The notes below the pieces were generated by a model. It saw nothing but the letters and a program-made list of their open reading frames with translations. It was not told where the DNA came from and made no database searches. This document shows, piece after piece, positions 10,873 through 21,774 of a stretch of DNA of 64,000 nt. Position numbers and translations under genes: made by a program. How positions within the stretch are numbered: position 1 is the stretch's first letter; the number at the start of each line of letters is the position of its first letter. Source of the stretch: Phaeosaccion multiseriatum (taxonomy: Eukaryota; Ochrophyta, other classes); NCBI GenBank assembly GCA_965112735.1, contig OZ218953.1, positions 5,332,001-5,396,000 on the forward strand, in the 5' to 3' direction.

Positions 10873-13418
10873 ATGCCGCGGAAGACGACAGGCGGCAAAG
10901 CGGGGGGAGAGAAGAAGCAGAAGCAGCCGAAGCAGCAAAAGAAGAGGACGAAGGCATCGCCGACGGAGGAGGTTCCGCCAAAGGCTGCCCTGAAAACCGC
11001 AAAGACCGCCCCGACCAAGCCTGCTGCTACTGCTGCTGTTCCTCTTCCTCCGCTCGGACTCCCCACTCCTGCGGCTGGTCCTCCTCCTGTTCCTCCGGAT
11101 CCAGCCACTGCAGATGCTGCACTCAGAACAGACGCGGGGGAGGCGAAGGGCTCGACCCCACTACCGCTACAGCCCCCCCTGTTCGGCCCAGAGGACGTGC
11201 GATGCGCCAGAGAGAGAGGCTCCTTTGTGGATCTGAAACTTCGCATCAAGCTCCCGCCCTGCGACGTCGATTCCGGCACTCACACACTCGCAGAAGTTAG
11301 GCTCACGGGAGACAGGTAGCTACAGGAGGTGTTGCCTGTTCGCGCCCCCGCGCTGCTCGATGCATTGCGCTCCCCCTGGTGGTAGTAGCCTGAGAGCTAA
11401 CACTCCTCTCCTACTTGTCGCTCACCCCCCCCCCCCACCCTCTTTCTCGTTGACCCACCGGAAGGTATCATCACTCCAGAGATCAGCTTGCGAACGCCCT
11501 TGCAGCTAGAGGCTACTTTTGCTTCACGGATGGCGGCGATGATCCGGAGGAGAGCGTCAGAACCTTGACCACTGATGGGGAGGAGAGTAGCGGAGGCGAG
11601 AGTGCGGAACCGAACGGGGCTATACATACGCCCCTCTCTGCTTTCAGGAGCACGGACATCTTCGGCGGCTCTGCCCCGCCCGCCGGTGGAAGACCTTCGT
11701 CTCGCTCCACACCTCCCGTGACAGTGCTCCGCCTCCCCTGCTGCTTGCTCGTGGTGCCGACCGCACCACAAGCCCAGGACGAGGTCCGGAGGGATGTGCT
11801 GAGGACTGCGCGCAGCGTGTGCGGAGGGCTCGCTGTGAGCTTCCTGCCCGCCGGTAGCGGACCCTGTCACGGGACGGCCTTGGCTCCTGCGCTGCTGCAC
11901 GGCCGTCAGATGGTCAAGAGGTTTCTCTTCCAGCAGCTATCGGGGGGCTCTGAGGCTGCGCAGCCGCCCGCCACGCCCTGGTCTCAAGTTCTTGAGGGAG
12001 TCTTCTCGCCTGACTTCTTCTCCTCGGACGCTGGGCACAAAGCGGGGAGTAGCAGTCTCAGGTACTTCCACGGCGCGAAGATTACTCAGCTCGAAGTGTG
12101 CTCCTCGCCCTTGGACAGCCTGCGCAGCGGAGAGTGGGACGTGCTCCTCTCGGCTTTCTCCATGGTGTACGGCTTCACCCCTTTCCAGCCCACGAGGGCC
12201 GCGCACGCGCTCACAGAGGCCCTGCGACAGAGCGAGGAGCAGCAGCAGCAGCAGCAGCAGCAGGCTGGAGCGAGGAGGGATTATGCTCGTGGCGGGGGCG
12301 AAAGCGGCCACGTCCGACGAGAGGAGACGCCTCATCCTGCCGCCTCAATGACTGAGCTGGAGGAGGCGCTCGGGGCGCGGTCGCTACCCAGTCTGTGCTC
12401 GGTGCGGGTGGAAGCGGTGGCCCCCACGGACGATGAGCCCTTTCCACCGTCCGAGCGGGACCTCCAGTCGAGGGCGAGGGGCTTCATGAGCGGGCCGCTG
12501 AGCCTGCAGGACTTCCGCAGCTATTGGTAAGTGAGTTAGTCGTGCGGCTCCTGCTCCTGCTGCTGCTAGCTAGGGGAGTCGAGGTGCGCGCTCGACCTTG
12601 GGTAGTACCTTCTCACGCACTTGCTTGCACCTGGCACCTGCTGTGATAGGCAATCGACGCTCTCCATTCACCTCCCTTCACCGCTACCCGGAGGCTTTTG
12701 CAAGGTTCGGGTCTGCTCTTCTTCCTCTCTGGCAAGCTCGGCGCCTTCGTCGCTGCTGACGTATCCCTCGTGCTGCCTGCTGGAGGGAGGAGGCGTGAGA
12801 GGGGGCAGCGGAGGAGCCACCAACTTCGCGTCCAAGGCGCGCGAGCAGGCCTACTCCGTGCTGCACGGTTTTGCCCAAGCTGTGCGTGCGCTGCCCTGCG
12901 TGTTGGGCGTGAACAGCAGGGGGGCTGTGGCAATCACCAGCAGCGGCGGCAGCGGGCAGGGTGGTAGTCCAAGTGTGGGGTTGGCGTTTACGACTGCAAG
13001 TGGCAAGGCTCCAGCAGCGTCTGCGCTGTGCAACAGCGCGGGCAGCAAGAAACGAAAGAGGGCGAGTCGGAGCCGGGACATAGAGACTCCACCTCTTCTC
13101 TCCTCTCCCGCCGCAGCCGCAGCAGTACCCGCAGCTGCCTCTTCGCGAGTGACGGTGGGGGCAGAAGGAGGAGGAAGAGGACGGGGAGGGCGAGGCGGGA
13201 CTCGGATGCCCGCTCCTGCGCCGGTGGCGACGAAAAAGTTCAAGGCCCCCGCGCGGTTGGACACCAGGAGGCGTGTCCCGACCCCCACCAAGCTCGCTTT
13301 CCCTGCTACTGCGCCACCTGCTGAACCACGAGGGAAGGCCTCGGCCTCCACCACTGCCTACAGTGCAGCCGCTCCAAAGGTGAAGCAGAAGCGGAAGCAG
13401 CGAACGCAGACCACGTGA
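10873..13418 (+). CDS. Unrecognised basic protein, probably nuclear
   Basis: Three exons (10873-11315, 11465-12526, 12650-13418) join in one frame (phase 2 at both junctions) to 757 residues. The N-terminal ~45 residues are very basic (MPRKTTGGKAGGEKKQKQ...QQKKRTKASP), a likely nuclear or nucleolar signal. The middle is globular, with FVDLKLRIKLPP, a stretch around the first junction reading RDQLANALAARGYFCF, and SLRYFHGAKITQLEV followed by GEWDVLLSAFSMVYGFTPFQP. A glutamine run sits near codon 400. The C-terminus has one globular patch (AYSVLHGFAQAVRALP) and then low-complexity basic sequence ending KVKQKRKQRTQTT. I do not recognise the family. Even composition, clean introns and a conserved-looking core argue for a real gene. 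It converges with the PurK-PurE gene 316 bp downstream. Confidence 0.65.
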
Positions 13419-13734
13419 GCCTTGGGTGGGAGAGTACGTGCTTCGCCGCGACATTTGGGTTTGGCCCGATTACATAGCTTTGCAGCCTGCTCTTATTGTG
13501 GCTTTCTTCCACTATTCGAGAATTTGCGCCCCGAGGGAGCGAGCAAGCGAGCAAGAGACGGGGACAAATTCTCCGCTCTTTATGCCTTTTGGACTCACTC
13601 AAAACCCAAAATTACATCGAGACGCCCAAGCCCGTCAATGCCGACACACAGACACCCAGGGCTGTACCTTACTCTATACTCTATACCCTGCCGTCCACTG
13701 CCGTCCACTGCCTTGCATCCCCCAACCAAGAGCG
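13419..13734. other. Short convergent intergenic region
   Basis: 316 bp between two stop codons of convergent genes; it holds only the two 3' untranslated regions as far as I can see. A short tandem CTATACTCTATAC and a duplicated CCGTCCACTG occur near 13673-13701. Confidence 0.5.
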
Positions 13735-16700
13735 TCACACGCCCACGGTGGTGCTCTTGTCCTCCTTGGCCTCTAGATACGCCTTCCAGCCCTGCTCCTC
13801 AAGCAGCGCCGCCTTGGCCAACACTTCCTCCTCCTGCGAGGCTTGGAAGCCGCTCATGTCCCCCAGCAGGCTCTCCTTGCCCACCCCGAGTATCCGCACC
13901 GCAAGCAGCCCCGCGTTCATGGCGTTGCCAATCGCCACCGTGGCGACGGGCACGCCTCTCGGCATCTGTGCAAACACAAACGCAACAGCGACCGCCGGAA
14001 TAGGAGGAAGGCAAAGCACAGGGAGAGCGAGGGGGTGGGCACAGGTCGGTGAATGCACAGGAGAAGGGGCGAGGTAGAGGGGCACATTAGACGTGCGAGT
14101 GTTCATGGAAAGTGCACTCCTTCTTCTCCGGTCCCTGCGGGCAACGTACGCACGACACACGGCATCAAAGGTAGAGCATACACACACATACACACACGCG
14201 CGCACCTGCACGATGGAGTAAAGCGAGTCCACCCCGCTGAGCGAGGAAGTCTTGACAGGCACCCCCACCACGGGCAAAGACGTCATTGCCGCCACCATCC
14301 CGGGCAGGTGCGCCGCCCCGCCCGCCCCCGCGATGATGACCTTGAGCCCTCGCTCCACGGCCCCTCGCGCGTAGCTCATGAGCCGGTCAGGGGTGCGGTG
14401 TGCGGAGACAATGGTCACCTCGAAGGGTACGTTGAACTGCTCAAGCACCTTGGCGGCGGCGGACATGGTGGGCAGGTCGGAGTCGCTACCCATGATGATG
14501 CCCACCACCGCCCCGCACGAAGCGGGCAAGGCGTGCAGCTGTTGCTGTTTTTCTGTAACGGCACTTGAAGAGGAGGTGCAAGCTGCTGAAGACGGCGCGG
14601 CGGCGGAGGAGGCGTCGTCTGTGAGGAGGAGGCCGAAGGGGCGCACCCTCTGCTTGAGCTCGTAGAGGCTGTCCGCAGTGAAGGTGATGTGCGCCATCTT
14701 GCGGCCCTTGCGGGACTCCGCCTTGCCGTACCAGTGCAGGCCTGCGCCGGGGGAGGACATGGCTTGGTGCATGACACTCTTGGTCTGCTCCATGTCCGGC
14801 CTGAGATGGGGGGATGGCAGCGTATGGAGGAGAGAGGAGAGAGGAGAGAGGAGGAGGACAAGACCAAAGGGAAGGCGTTAAAGAGGGCGAGGAGGCCAAG
14901 AAAGGCGCCGGCGTCGAAAAGACGTGAGGTGAAAGGCGCCGGCATCCGAAAGGCGTGAGGTGAGGCGCCAGACAACAAAGGATGGCAACAGACACCGCTG
15001 CACGAGACGGCGTCAGAAGACGCACCCTTCACCCAGAACGTTGAGCATCATGCTGGCCCCCACGCGCATGGCAGTGCTGCCCAGCGGCAGGCCCAGCACG
15101 GCCCTGAGGTGGTTCTCGAACTGATCGCACTCGCACGCCTCCATGGTGTAGTGGCCTGAGTTGTGCGGCCTGGGGGCGATCTCGTTGAGCAGCACTTGTC
15201 CGTCGGAGAGCAGGAACAGCTCCACCCCGAAGATGCCTGCTCCCCACAGAGCGGCCACCGCCTGGGGATGGGTGTGGGCATGCAAGCATGACGAAAGGTA
15301 CCGAGAGGAGGGAGGGAAGTTTTGGTTTGGCGGGCGGTGGGGAAGGGGCTCCGCGGCAGACGGCTATCTGGCCTCTGCTGGTGCTATCTGACCTCTGTCT
15401 CGCACTCACCTTACTCGCCACCTCCTGGGCAAGTTTCTCCGACGCTTTGCTTATCTGTGGAATGGAGGAGGGTTTCCAAGAAGGAGGGTGGGTAGGCAGT
15501 GAGAAGGGCGCCCATACTTTGCTGGGAGGAAGGAAGGGGGGAGGTAACGCACGAGGCACGCCCAGAGGACATATCCAAGACGCTGCTCCGACTCACTCAC
15601 TCACTCACTCACTCACTCACTCACTCACTCACTCACTCACTCACCCGTGCTGGCGTGAGGGTGGTGTGGCAGACATTGTCCTTTTGCACGGTTTCCACGA
15701 CGGGATAAGACACAGTCACGGCCTCCCCCTCTCCCCCGCTCTTGTCGCTGCTGCGCACCACCATCACCGCCAGCTCCCTCTGGAAGGGGCACCACTTCTC
15801 AATGTAGAGCCCCTCCCCCCCCAGCGCCTCCCAGGCTTGCGGGAAGGCCTCTTCACTCTCCACCACGGCGTTGCCCCTTGGTTTACAGGCACGTGGAAAG
15901 ATGAAACTTTAGGCACACCAGCAGCATGACGGGGGCGAGAAAGGTTGCTTCCTCTGAGCCTCGGAAGGACGCGACGTTCCAGAGCATGAACAAAGATTGA
16001 TTGGCGCACATACGTGCAGCAAAACAGACACAGCAGGGTGTCTATTGCACCGGCCTTCGCAGCTCACTCACTTTCCGTCGTACGCCATCCGCTTGTTCTT
16101 GAGCATAAGTGGGTACCCGAAGCGCCGCCCAACTTGCCGCGCTGTGTCCAGGTCGGGGGCGTCGGCAAAGTCCCCCACGGGAATACCGTGCTGGACCACG
16201 TGCTCCTACCCCAGAAGGGCGCGAGCGAGGAAGGGAGGGAGGGAGAGAGGGAGGGAGGGAGGGAGGGAGGGAGGGAGGGAGGGAGGGAGGGAGGGAGGGA
16301 GGGAGGGAGGGAGGGAGGGAGGGAGGGAGGGAGGGAGGGAGGGAGGGAGGGAGGGAGGGAGGGAGGGAGGGAGGGAGGGAGGGAGGGAGGGAGGGAGGGA
16401 GGGAGGGAGGGAGGGAGGGAGGGAGGGAGGGAGGGAAGGAAGGAGGGAGGGAGGGAGGGAGGCAGCAGATGAGAGGCAGGTCTGTCCGCTTTGCAAAGTA
16501 CATTGTGCCTGTTATGGATCAGTGCCGGGCAAGGCAATCAATCACCTTTTGCGCGAATTTATCCTGAATGACGCGAATGGTGCGCGGGCTGGGCTCCACT
16601 TGGGTGCCCTTGAGCACCAGCGCGTCCAGCATGTCGCAGTTCACGTGTTCGATCTCGACTGTGAGCACGTCACACAGGCTCGATAGCTCGCTGGGTGGGG

Positions 16701-17119
16701 GGGGGGGGGGTTAAGGGGGAGAGAAGACAGGGAGGGGGGGGGGCAGAGAGAGAACGGGGAAGAAGAGAGGAAGAGATAGAATGGGTGGGAATGATGAGCA
16801 ATAGGAGAGAGAGATGAAAGGGAAAGCGGCGAGGAGAAGTTTCCTCCTCGTCCCGTCACTCACTCGATCTTCTCAGCGTCCCTGAAGCTTCCCTCCACGG
16901 CCAGTTCGGCCACCTGCGCAGTAGATAGATAGAGAGAGGCACCACCTTTAGAAGACAGTGTGGAAATCGGAAGGCTCCAAATTGACTGACCTGGCCCGCT
17001 GGAGACTGCTTCCCTCCCGGATCCAGCACCGCCAGCTTGATGCCTAGTCGGTGGCCTGCTTCTGCCATCATCCTCCCCAGCTGTCCTCCGCCCAGCACAC
17101 CCACTGTTCTACTGTCCAT
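13735..17119 (-). CDS. ADE2: Phosphoribosylaminoimidazole carboxylase, fused PurK-PurE
   Basis: Nine exons on the minus strand (17119-16991, 16913-16864, 16690-16546, 16205-16072, 15876-15645, 15454-15410, 15261-15026, 14800-14206, 13965-13735) keep one frame and give 598 residues, close to yeast Ade2. The PurK half starts [18 protein letters not shown] and has [20 protein letters not shown], an ATP-grasp segment ([21 protein letters not shown]) and [17 protein letters not shown]. The PurE half (about residues 420-590) has [35 protein letters not shown] and LPVVGVPV. In purine synthesis PurK makes N5-carboxy-AIR and PurE rearranges it to CAIR. No transit peptide is evident, so cytosolic by default. 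Unusual: intron 3 carries a GGGA array and intron 5 begins with a GTGA array. It shares a divergent promoter with CMS1. Confidence 0.95.
15591..15644 (-). repeat. (GTGA)13 array fused to a 5' splice site
   Basis: On the coding strand of the PurK-PurE gene the fifth intron begins GTGAGTGAGTGAG and continues as about 13 GTGA units (TCAC on the plus strand). The array starts exactly at the donor dinucleotide after CCAGCACGG. Confidence 0.9.
16226..16463 (+). repeat. (GGGA)n tetranucleotide array in PurK-PurE intron 3
   Basis: About 235 bp of nearly perfect GGGA repeats with a few GAGA or AAGG interruptions, inside the intron between exons 3 and 4 (16206-16545). The plus strand has dozens of GGG tracts at 1-nt spacing and so strong G-quadruplex potential; the transcript carries the CCCT complement. 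Confidence 0.95.
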
Positions 17120-17363
17120 ACTGCCCCTTGAGGGGTGGATACGGCAATGTGTTTGGAAGGTCCTTTGTCGCGTCACGGTCTTTGCTTCTCTCCGGCTTTT
17201 CAACAGCAGCAAAAATCCTGTCTGTCAGAGCAGCTGCCTCTTGGAGTGCTCTGCTTCGGTTGCTTAATCACTTGTTAATACTGGTGGCCTGTGCCCGATG
17301 GTGGGAGGGAAAAACGCCCTCAGGTGCCATCGCAACATGCTGTGGTACTCATTACTATTACCC
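17120..17363. promoter_or_regulatory. Bidirectional promoter region PurK-PurE / CMS1
   Basis: Only 244 bp separates the divergent ATGs of a purine-synthesis gene and a ribosome-biogenesis gene, so the two promoters must be compact and probably overlap. No obvious TATA box; a TTGCTTAATCACTTGTTAAT patch near 17256-17275 is the most AT-rich part. Confidence 0.5.
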
Positions 17364-19100
17364 ATGGGCGACGACCTGGGAGAGTGGGAGGAGGAGGAGC
17401 TTGGAGATGTCAGGGCTGACATTGAGCAGGACTCGCAGGACAGCAGCGAAAATAGTGCGGGAGAGCTGGAGCAGGAGGAGATCGATGCCCTGCTTCAGAA
17501 AGGGGAAGGGCCCGCGGAGGGTGGGAGCAAGGGCAGAAAAGAGAGCAGCAGCGGCGGCGATGACGGCAGCGACGAGGAGGATGAAGAGGAGGATGAGCGG
17601 CCTAAAGGTACGAGCGTGAAGGTTGGACGGAAATTCACACAGAGAAGCCTCACCCACCATTCAACCCCCGTCATCCACTCCGCTGCGCTGATATACAGGG
17701 CGGCGGAGAAGAGAAGCGAGCGACAACGAGCCCATAAGAGGCGAGAAAGACAAGGAGGGAGGAGGAGAAAGCGATGGTGGAGCTGAAAAGGAGGAGAAGG
17801 TGTGTCTCGTGCGCACCGTAGGGGAGCACAGGGTGACACTTGCACAAGATCACATGCTTTCTCCATCTCCTCTTCGTGGACCCCACCTTCCAATCTGCAG
17901 CCCTGTCCACGCTTGCGATTTGCCGCCCTTCTATTTTCACGTCTCTCGTCTGCCCTGTGCCGTCTGCTCTCCGCAGGGCGGCAAGAAGAAGGAGGAGGAC
18001 CCGCAGGCTCTCAGCAAGCGCAAGGAGGCCAAGAAGGCCAAGCTCCAGAAACTCAAGGTGAGGCGGGATTCGCATGGCTTTGGCTGCGGCCCGCCGTGTG
18101 CTCTTCGTCTCCTTGTCGCTGCGCTTCTTTACGGCTGCCTTCTGTCCGTTCCTTCCTCGCCACGTTGATTGATGTGTGCGTCGAATCACTCCAGGAAAAG
18201 GTGAAGGAGAGGAAACGCCTGGCGAGAGAGGCTGCAGCAGCCGCCACTGGGCAACCCGGGACGGGCGGGGCTGATGGGGGTGAGAAGCAGACCACCAAGG
18301 AAGATCACAAAGGCAACAGCCAGCAGCGCGGGGAAGACCCGATGGCATCTGCTGCCTTCCTCTGGTCCCGCTTCAAGGCCATTGCGGCGGACAGCCTGAG
18401 TGACGTGGAGAAGGAGGGGGAGGGCTGGGTCCGACCTGCGCACATTGGCACAGTACCGGACTTTGGGCGGCACACGGACGCCAAGCTGGTGGGGTACATC
18501 AAGTCCCTCTGCCCAAAGTGGAAGGACATGATGGAGGAGGAAGGGGACGGAGAGGGGGAGGACCCGGAAAAGGTGGCCGCCCGGAGAAAGAAGAAGAAGC
18601 GCAAGAGAGGAGGAGTGGAGGCTGCGGCCGCGGCCACGGGTAGCCCGTCCATCCTCGTGGTGTGCGCGGGAGCGAGGCGGTGTGTGGAGCTGCTCAAGCA
18701 TCTCTCCGCCTTCAAATCTCCGGTGAGGGACTGGAAGTGCAACCTCCCTCGAAGCGTGTGTGTGCAGTTTCACCTCGCAGTACCAGCAGACACCTCTCAC
18801 CGCTGAAGCCACTTGACATTCCTCTGAGTGATACCCCATCCCCACTCTCACTGACTTGCTGTCTGTGCAGGTGTGCAAGCTCTTCTCCAAGCACATGAAG
18901 GCTGACGAGCAGCGCAAGATGCTGTCCAACTCGGGCAAGAGGCACTGGCCCGTGGCGGTGGGCACGCCTGCTCGCCTCCGTCTGCTACTGTCCGAGCCGA
19001 AGGGGGGAGGGCCCAACGGAGTGCTGTCTCTTGCGGGCACTTCGCTCGTGGTCATCGACATGCACATGGATCAGAAGGTCAGCGACGCGCGCGCGCGTGT

Positions 19101-19141
<41 letters not shown>

Positions 19142-19420
19142 TGTGTGTGTGCGTGTGTGTGTGTGTGTGGGATACAAGGGAGGGCATGTTGGCTCTGTCG
19201 TGGCAAGGACTCTGACCTCGCTCGTGCCTCTCTCTTGTTCGCTTACTGTGTTCTGACTGTGTGTGTGCGTTAGGGCCGGACTGTGCTGGACAGTCACGAC
19301 ACGCAAGGCCCCGTCATGGCCTTCCTGGAGGAGGCTGCTCGGCCGAGGCTGGAGCGGCAGGAGGATGCGCTGGCAGCCGGGGCCAAGGGCCGAGGGCTGC
19401 TGAAGCTGGCGCTGTACTGA
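17364..19420 (+). CDS. CMS1: Cms1/CMSS1-like pre-ribosome (SSU processome-associated) protein
   Basis: Five exons (17364 to about 17615, 17977-18057, 18195-18722, 18871-19077, 19274-19420), about 404 residues. Starts MGDDLGEWEEEEL, followed by an acidic stretch and a lysine-rich segment (KKKEEDPQALSKRKEAKKAK). The core matches the Cms1/CMSS1 family: ILVVCAGARRCVELLKHL, KLFSKHMKADEQ, VAVGTPARLRLLL, LVVIDMHMDQKGRTVLD and GPVMAFLEE, a degenerate helicase-like fold. Yeast Cms1 associates with U3-containing 90S pre-ribosomes, so a nucleolar role is expected. The first donor is ambiguous: the GTACGA at 17608 would break phase, while GTGAAG at 17616 keeps it, so I prefer the latter. A GT microsatellite (19098-19168) fills most of intron 4. 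Confidence 0.85.
19081..19170 (+). repeat. (GT)n/(GC)n microsatellite in CMS1 intron 4
   Basis: GCGCGC then an interrupted GT run lies between the donor at 19078 and the acceptor at 19272-19273. Confidence 0.85.
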
Positions 19421-20789
19421 GACGGCACAGGCGATGCGTGTTCGCATCCCTGCCCTCGTGCTGCGCCCGGCACTGCCTCGCGAGGCGGGTGGGCGGGCTG
19501 CTGACTGACTGACTGACTGACTCCGCCCCTCGACAGCTACATTCTACAGGGGAGGAAATCACATACAGCACTCTCACACACAGGGAGGGGGGGAGTTCAC
19601 GTAGAGAGGGTGTGGGGGAATATCGATGCCATGATTGGAATGGAGCCATGCCGACTTCCTTTTGGCATCATAACCCCACCGGCACATACATATATATAGG
19701 GGCCGATATGATATCGGCCCACTCATCCAGGTATCGGCCCCTCCCCCACGGCATAAGGCTGCTGGGTGGTCCGGGTGCCTCCGGGGCTTGTGGAGGATTG
19801 TGGAGGCTATGTAGCTCTCATCCAGGTTGCGTAGGAGGGGTGGGGTTAGGGAGGGGATGGAGTTGGAGAGGTACGCGGGTTATGAGGGGGTTAGGTCAGG
19901 CACGCCATTGGAGTTGAGCCACACCATCTGTACGGGGAGCTGGCAGGTGGTGGGGACCGTGAGAAGTACGTGGCGTGCAAGAGGCGTGCAGGAGACGCGG
20001 GCAACACTGGGCTGGGGGGGGGGGGGCGAGGGCGGAGGCGAGGACCCGGGATGGAGACTGAGGCGGAGGAAGGCTAAATAAAAGGATGGATGCTCGTGTA
20101 TATTTTATAATTTGTTATATGGCCCTGGCGCTCTTCATATCCTCACCCTTACCCTCAGCCAGTCTCTCACCCTCTCCGCCCATCGCCCACCGCCCACACA
20201 CACACGCTCACACACCCACACACACGCTCACACACCCACACCCACACTCACACACCCACACCCACACACACGCTCCCACACCCACACACACGCTCACACA
20301 CCCACACACACGCTCACACACCCACACCCACACTCACACACCCACACCCACACACACGCTCACACACCCACACACACGCTCACACACACACCACACCCAC
20401 ACACACCCACATTAAACACACACGCACCCACCCACACGCACACACACACAACCATACCCACACATACACATACTCACACGCACGCACACGCACGCGTCCC
20501 GATGTGACGTCACACAAATTATCGGCCCCGATATACCTATGTCGACCCCGATACATATCGTCGACCCCTGACGTGCTATCTGCTATCGCCGGCGCCAGCC
20601 GGTGTTCTATGTGCTATCGCCGGCGGCCGATAGCATGCTATCGCGAATGCGTCGAATATCGGCCCCTATCCTATATGGAGATCTCGGGGCCGATGTCGGG
20701 CCCGATCTTATGTACGCCCCGATGTAGGAGACATCGGCCCCGACACGGCCCCGATATCATCGCCCGATATGGGTACACTATGATTGCAA
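19421..20789. repeat. Repeat tract: GGCCGATA motifs and a CA-rich minisatellite
   Basis: 19421-19690 is the CMS1 3' flank (with a short GACT run at 19501-19522). From about 19700 the sequence has repeated ATCGGCCCC/GGGGCCGAT motifs (19703-19745, then 20518-20790), including palindromes such as GCCGATATGATATCGGCC. 20195-20490 is a CA-rich minisatellite with a unit of about 20 bp, roughly CACACACCCACACACACGCT, in degenerate copies. No gene is seen; frames through the CA tract code only for PTHTH-type repeats. Confidence 0.75.
20565..20660 (+). mobile_element. Truncated copy of the TCGACCCCTGAC fold-back element
   Basis: TCGACCCCTGACGTGCTATC is followed by GCTATCGCCGGCGCCAGCC-type sequence and ends near GATAGCATGCTATCGCGAATG. 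It resembles both ends of the full copy at 31551-31925 but lacks most of the interior. Confidence 0.55.
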
Positions 20790-20814
20790 AACTTTAAAAC
20801 CTTTTTCCGAAACG

Positions 20815-21605
20815 GAATCACGCTCACTGATGCCACCAACATCACCAATAGGGCCAATGCATCGAAGGAGGCACTCGCGGCAGCCAAGAGGGCTGAAGTC
20901 GACTGAAGCAACCAAGCGCACCAAGTAGTATATGGGGTGCCACGGCGGGAAGGCATGGAAGACCAGGGTGAAGACATCCACTATGACCCCACGAGGTACC
21001 GTTTAGTTCCGTTTGGGATGGAGCAGCAGGGGGCATTTGGTCCTTCAGCTCAGGTGTCTATCAAAACACTCGCCACCCACATGTGACACATGGCTGGGGG
21101 GCACGAACATCTGGACATGATGGCTTGTGCGAGAGCTGTTTGCGTCATTCGGCGGCGATTGGCCGTGGCGCTCCAGCGGGCCCGACACGAACGATCGATT
21201 CGACACAGAATCTTCGCTGGTACTGTTCCGATGTCGACCCCTGACACACTATCGCCCACATTCTCGATAGCGCGCTATCGGCAGCGCGCTATCGGCCGCG
21301 GCCGATAGCGGATAGCGTGCCGGCTGGCGCCGGCCGATAGCGGATAGCGCGCCGGCTGGCGGATAGTACGCCCCAACAACCCCCCCCCCCCCCAAAGCCG
21401 GCTGACGCTGCCGATAGCGGATAGCGCGCCGGCGCCTAGCGTGCCGGCTGCGCCGGCGATAGCGGATAGCGCGCCGGCTGGCGCCGGCGATAGCGGATAG
21501 TTGAGATGGGGAGGAATGAAGAGTGAGACGGAAAGGTAATTGGGGCGGTGAGCCATTACTTTTAGACAACCATAGATGGCACTTAAGGGAGGGTGTAATT
21601 TCTTC
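20815..21605 (+). mobile_element. 3' remnant of a non-LTR retroelement, interrupted by a fold-back element
   Basis: 20815-21220 is close in sequence to the minus strand of 41460-41800 (shared stretches include ATGCCACCAACAT, TATGACCCCACGAGGTACC and CATCTGGACATGA). That sequence encodes the C-terminus of a reverse-transcriptase polyprotein. This copy has frameshifts and an in-frame stop. At 21222 the similarity stops and a fold-back element follows to about 21500. The retroelement 3' end resumes at 21541-21594, where CATTACTTTTAGACAACCAT and GGCACTTAAGG match the complement of 41304-41342. 5'-truncated and inactive. Confidence 0.7.
21234..21500 (-). mobile_element. Fold-back/MITE-like element, one end truncated
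   Basis: It begins TCGACCCCTGACACACTATC and consists of repeated GGATAGCGCGCCGGCTGGCG-like units around a long C run (21380-21394). The order is the reverse complement of the full element at 31551-31925. The far end stops at GATAGCGGATAG without the terminal GTCAGGGGTCGA. Confidence 0.65.
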
Positions 21606-21774
21606 AATCTCTTCCCTTCCCTGTAGCGCCCTCCTCCCGCACGGAGATGGAATAGCAGGCTTGGAAGAGGCACAGAGGTTTCCTCAGGAATCTTTCTTCG
21701 CGTTCTATGCACAGGCCCTGGCAAGGAGTGTTCAGAAAGACCCGCTGTTTATATGCTGAAAAGGGTTGGGGGGA

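Noticed and set aside
16042-16537. Long frames of repeated SLPP / EGGR peptides
   Set aside because: Translation of the GGGA microsatellite inside a PurK-PurE intron.
17364-17613. CMS1 exon 1 ending at the GTACGA donor (17608)
   Set aside because: It would put exon 2 out of frame and lose the lysine-rich segment; the GTGAAG donor at 17616 keeps phase.
20086-20507. Frames coding THTHTP repeats
   Set aside because: Translation of the CA minisatellite; no start context or flanking coding sequence.
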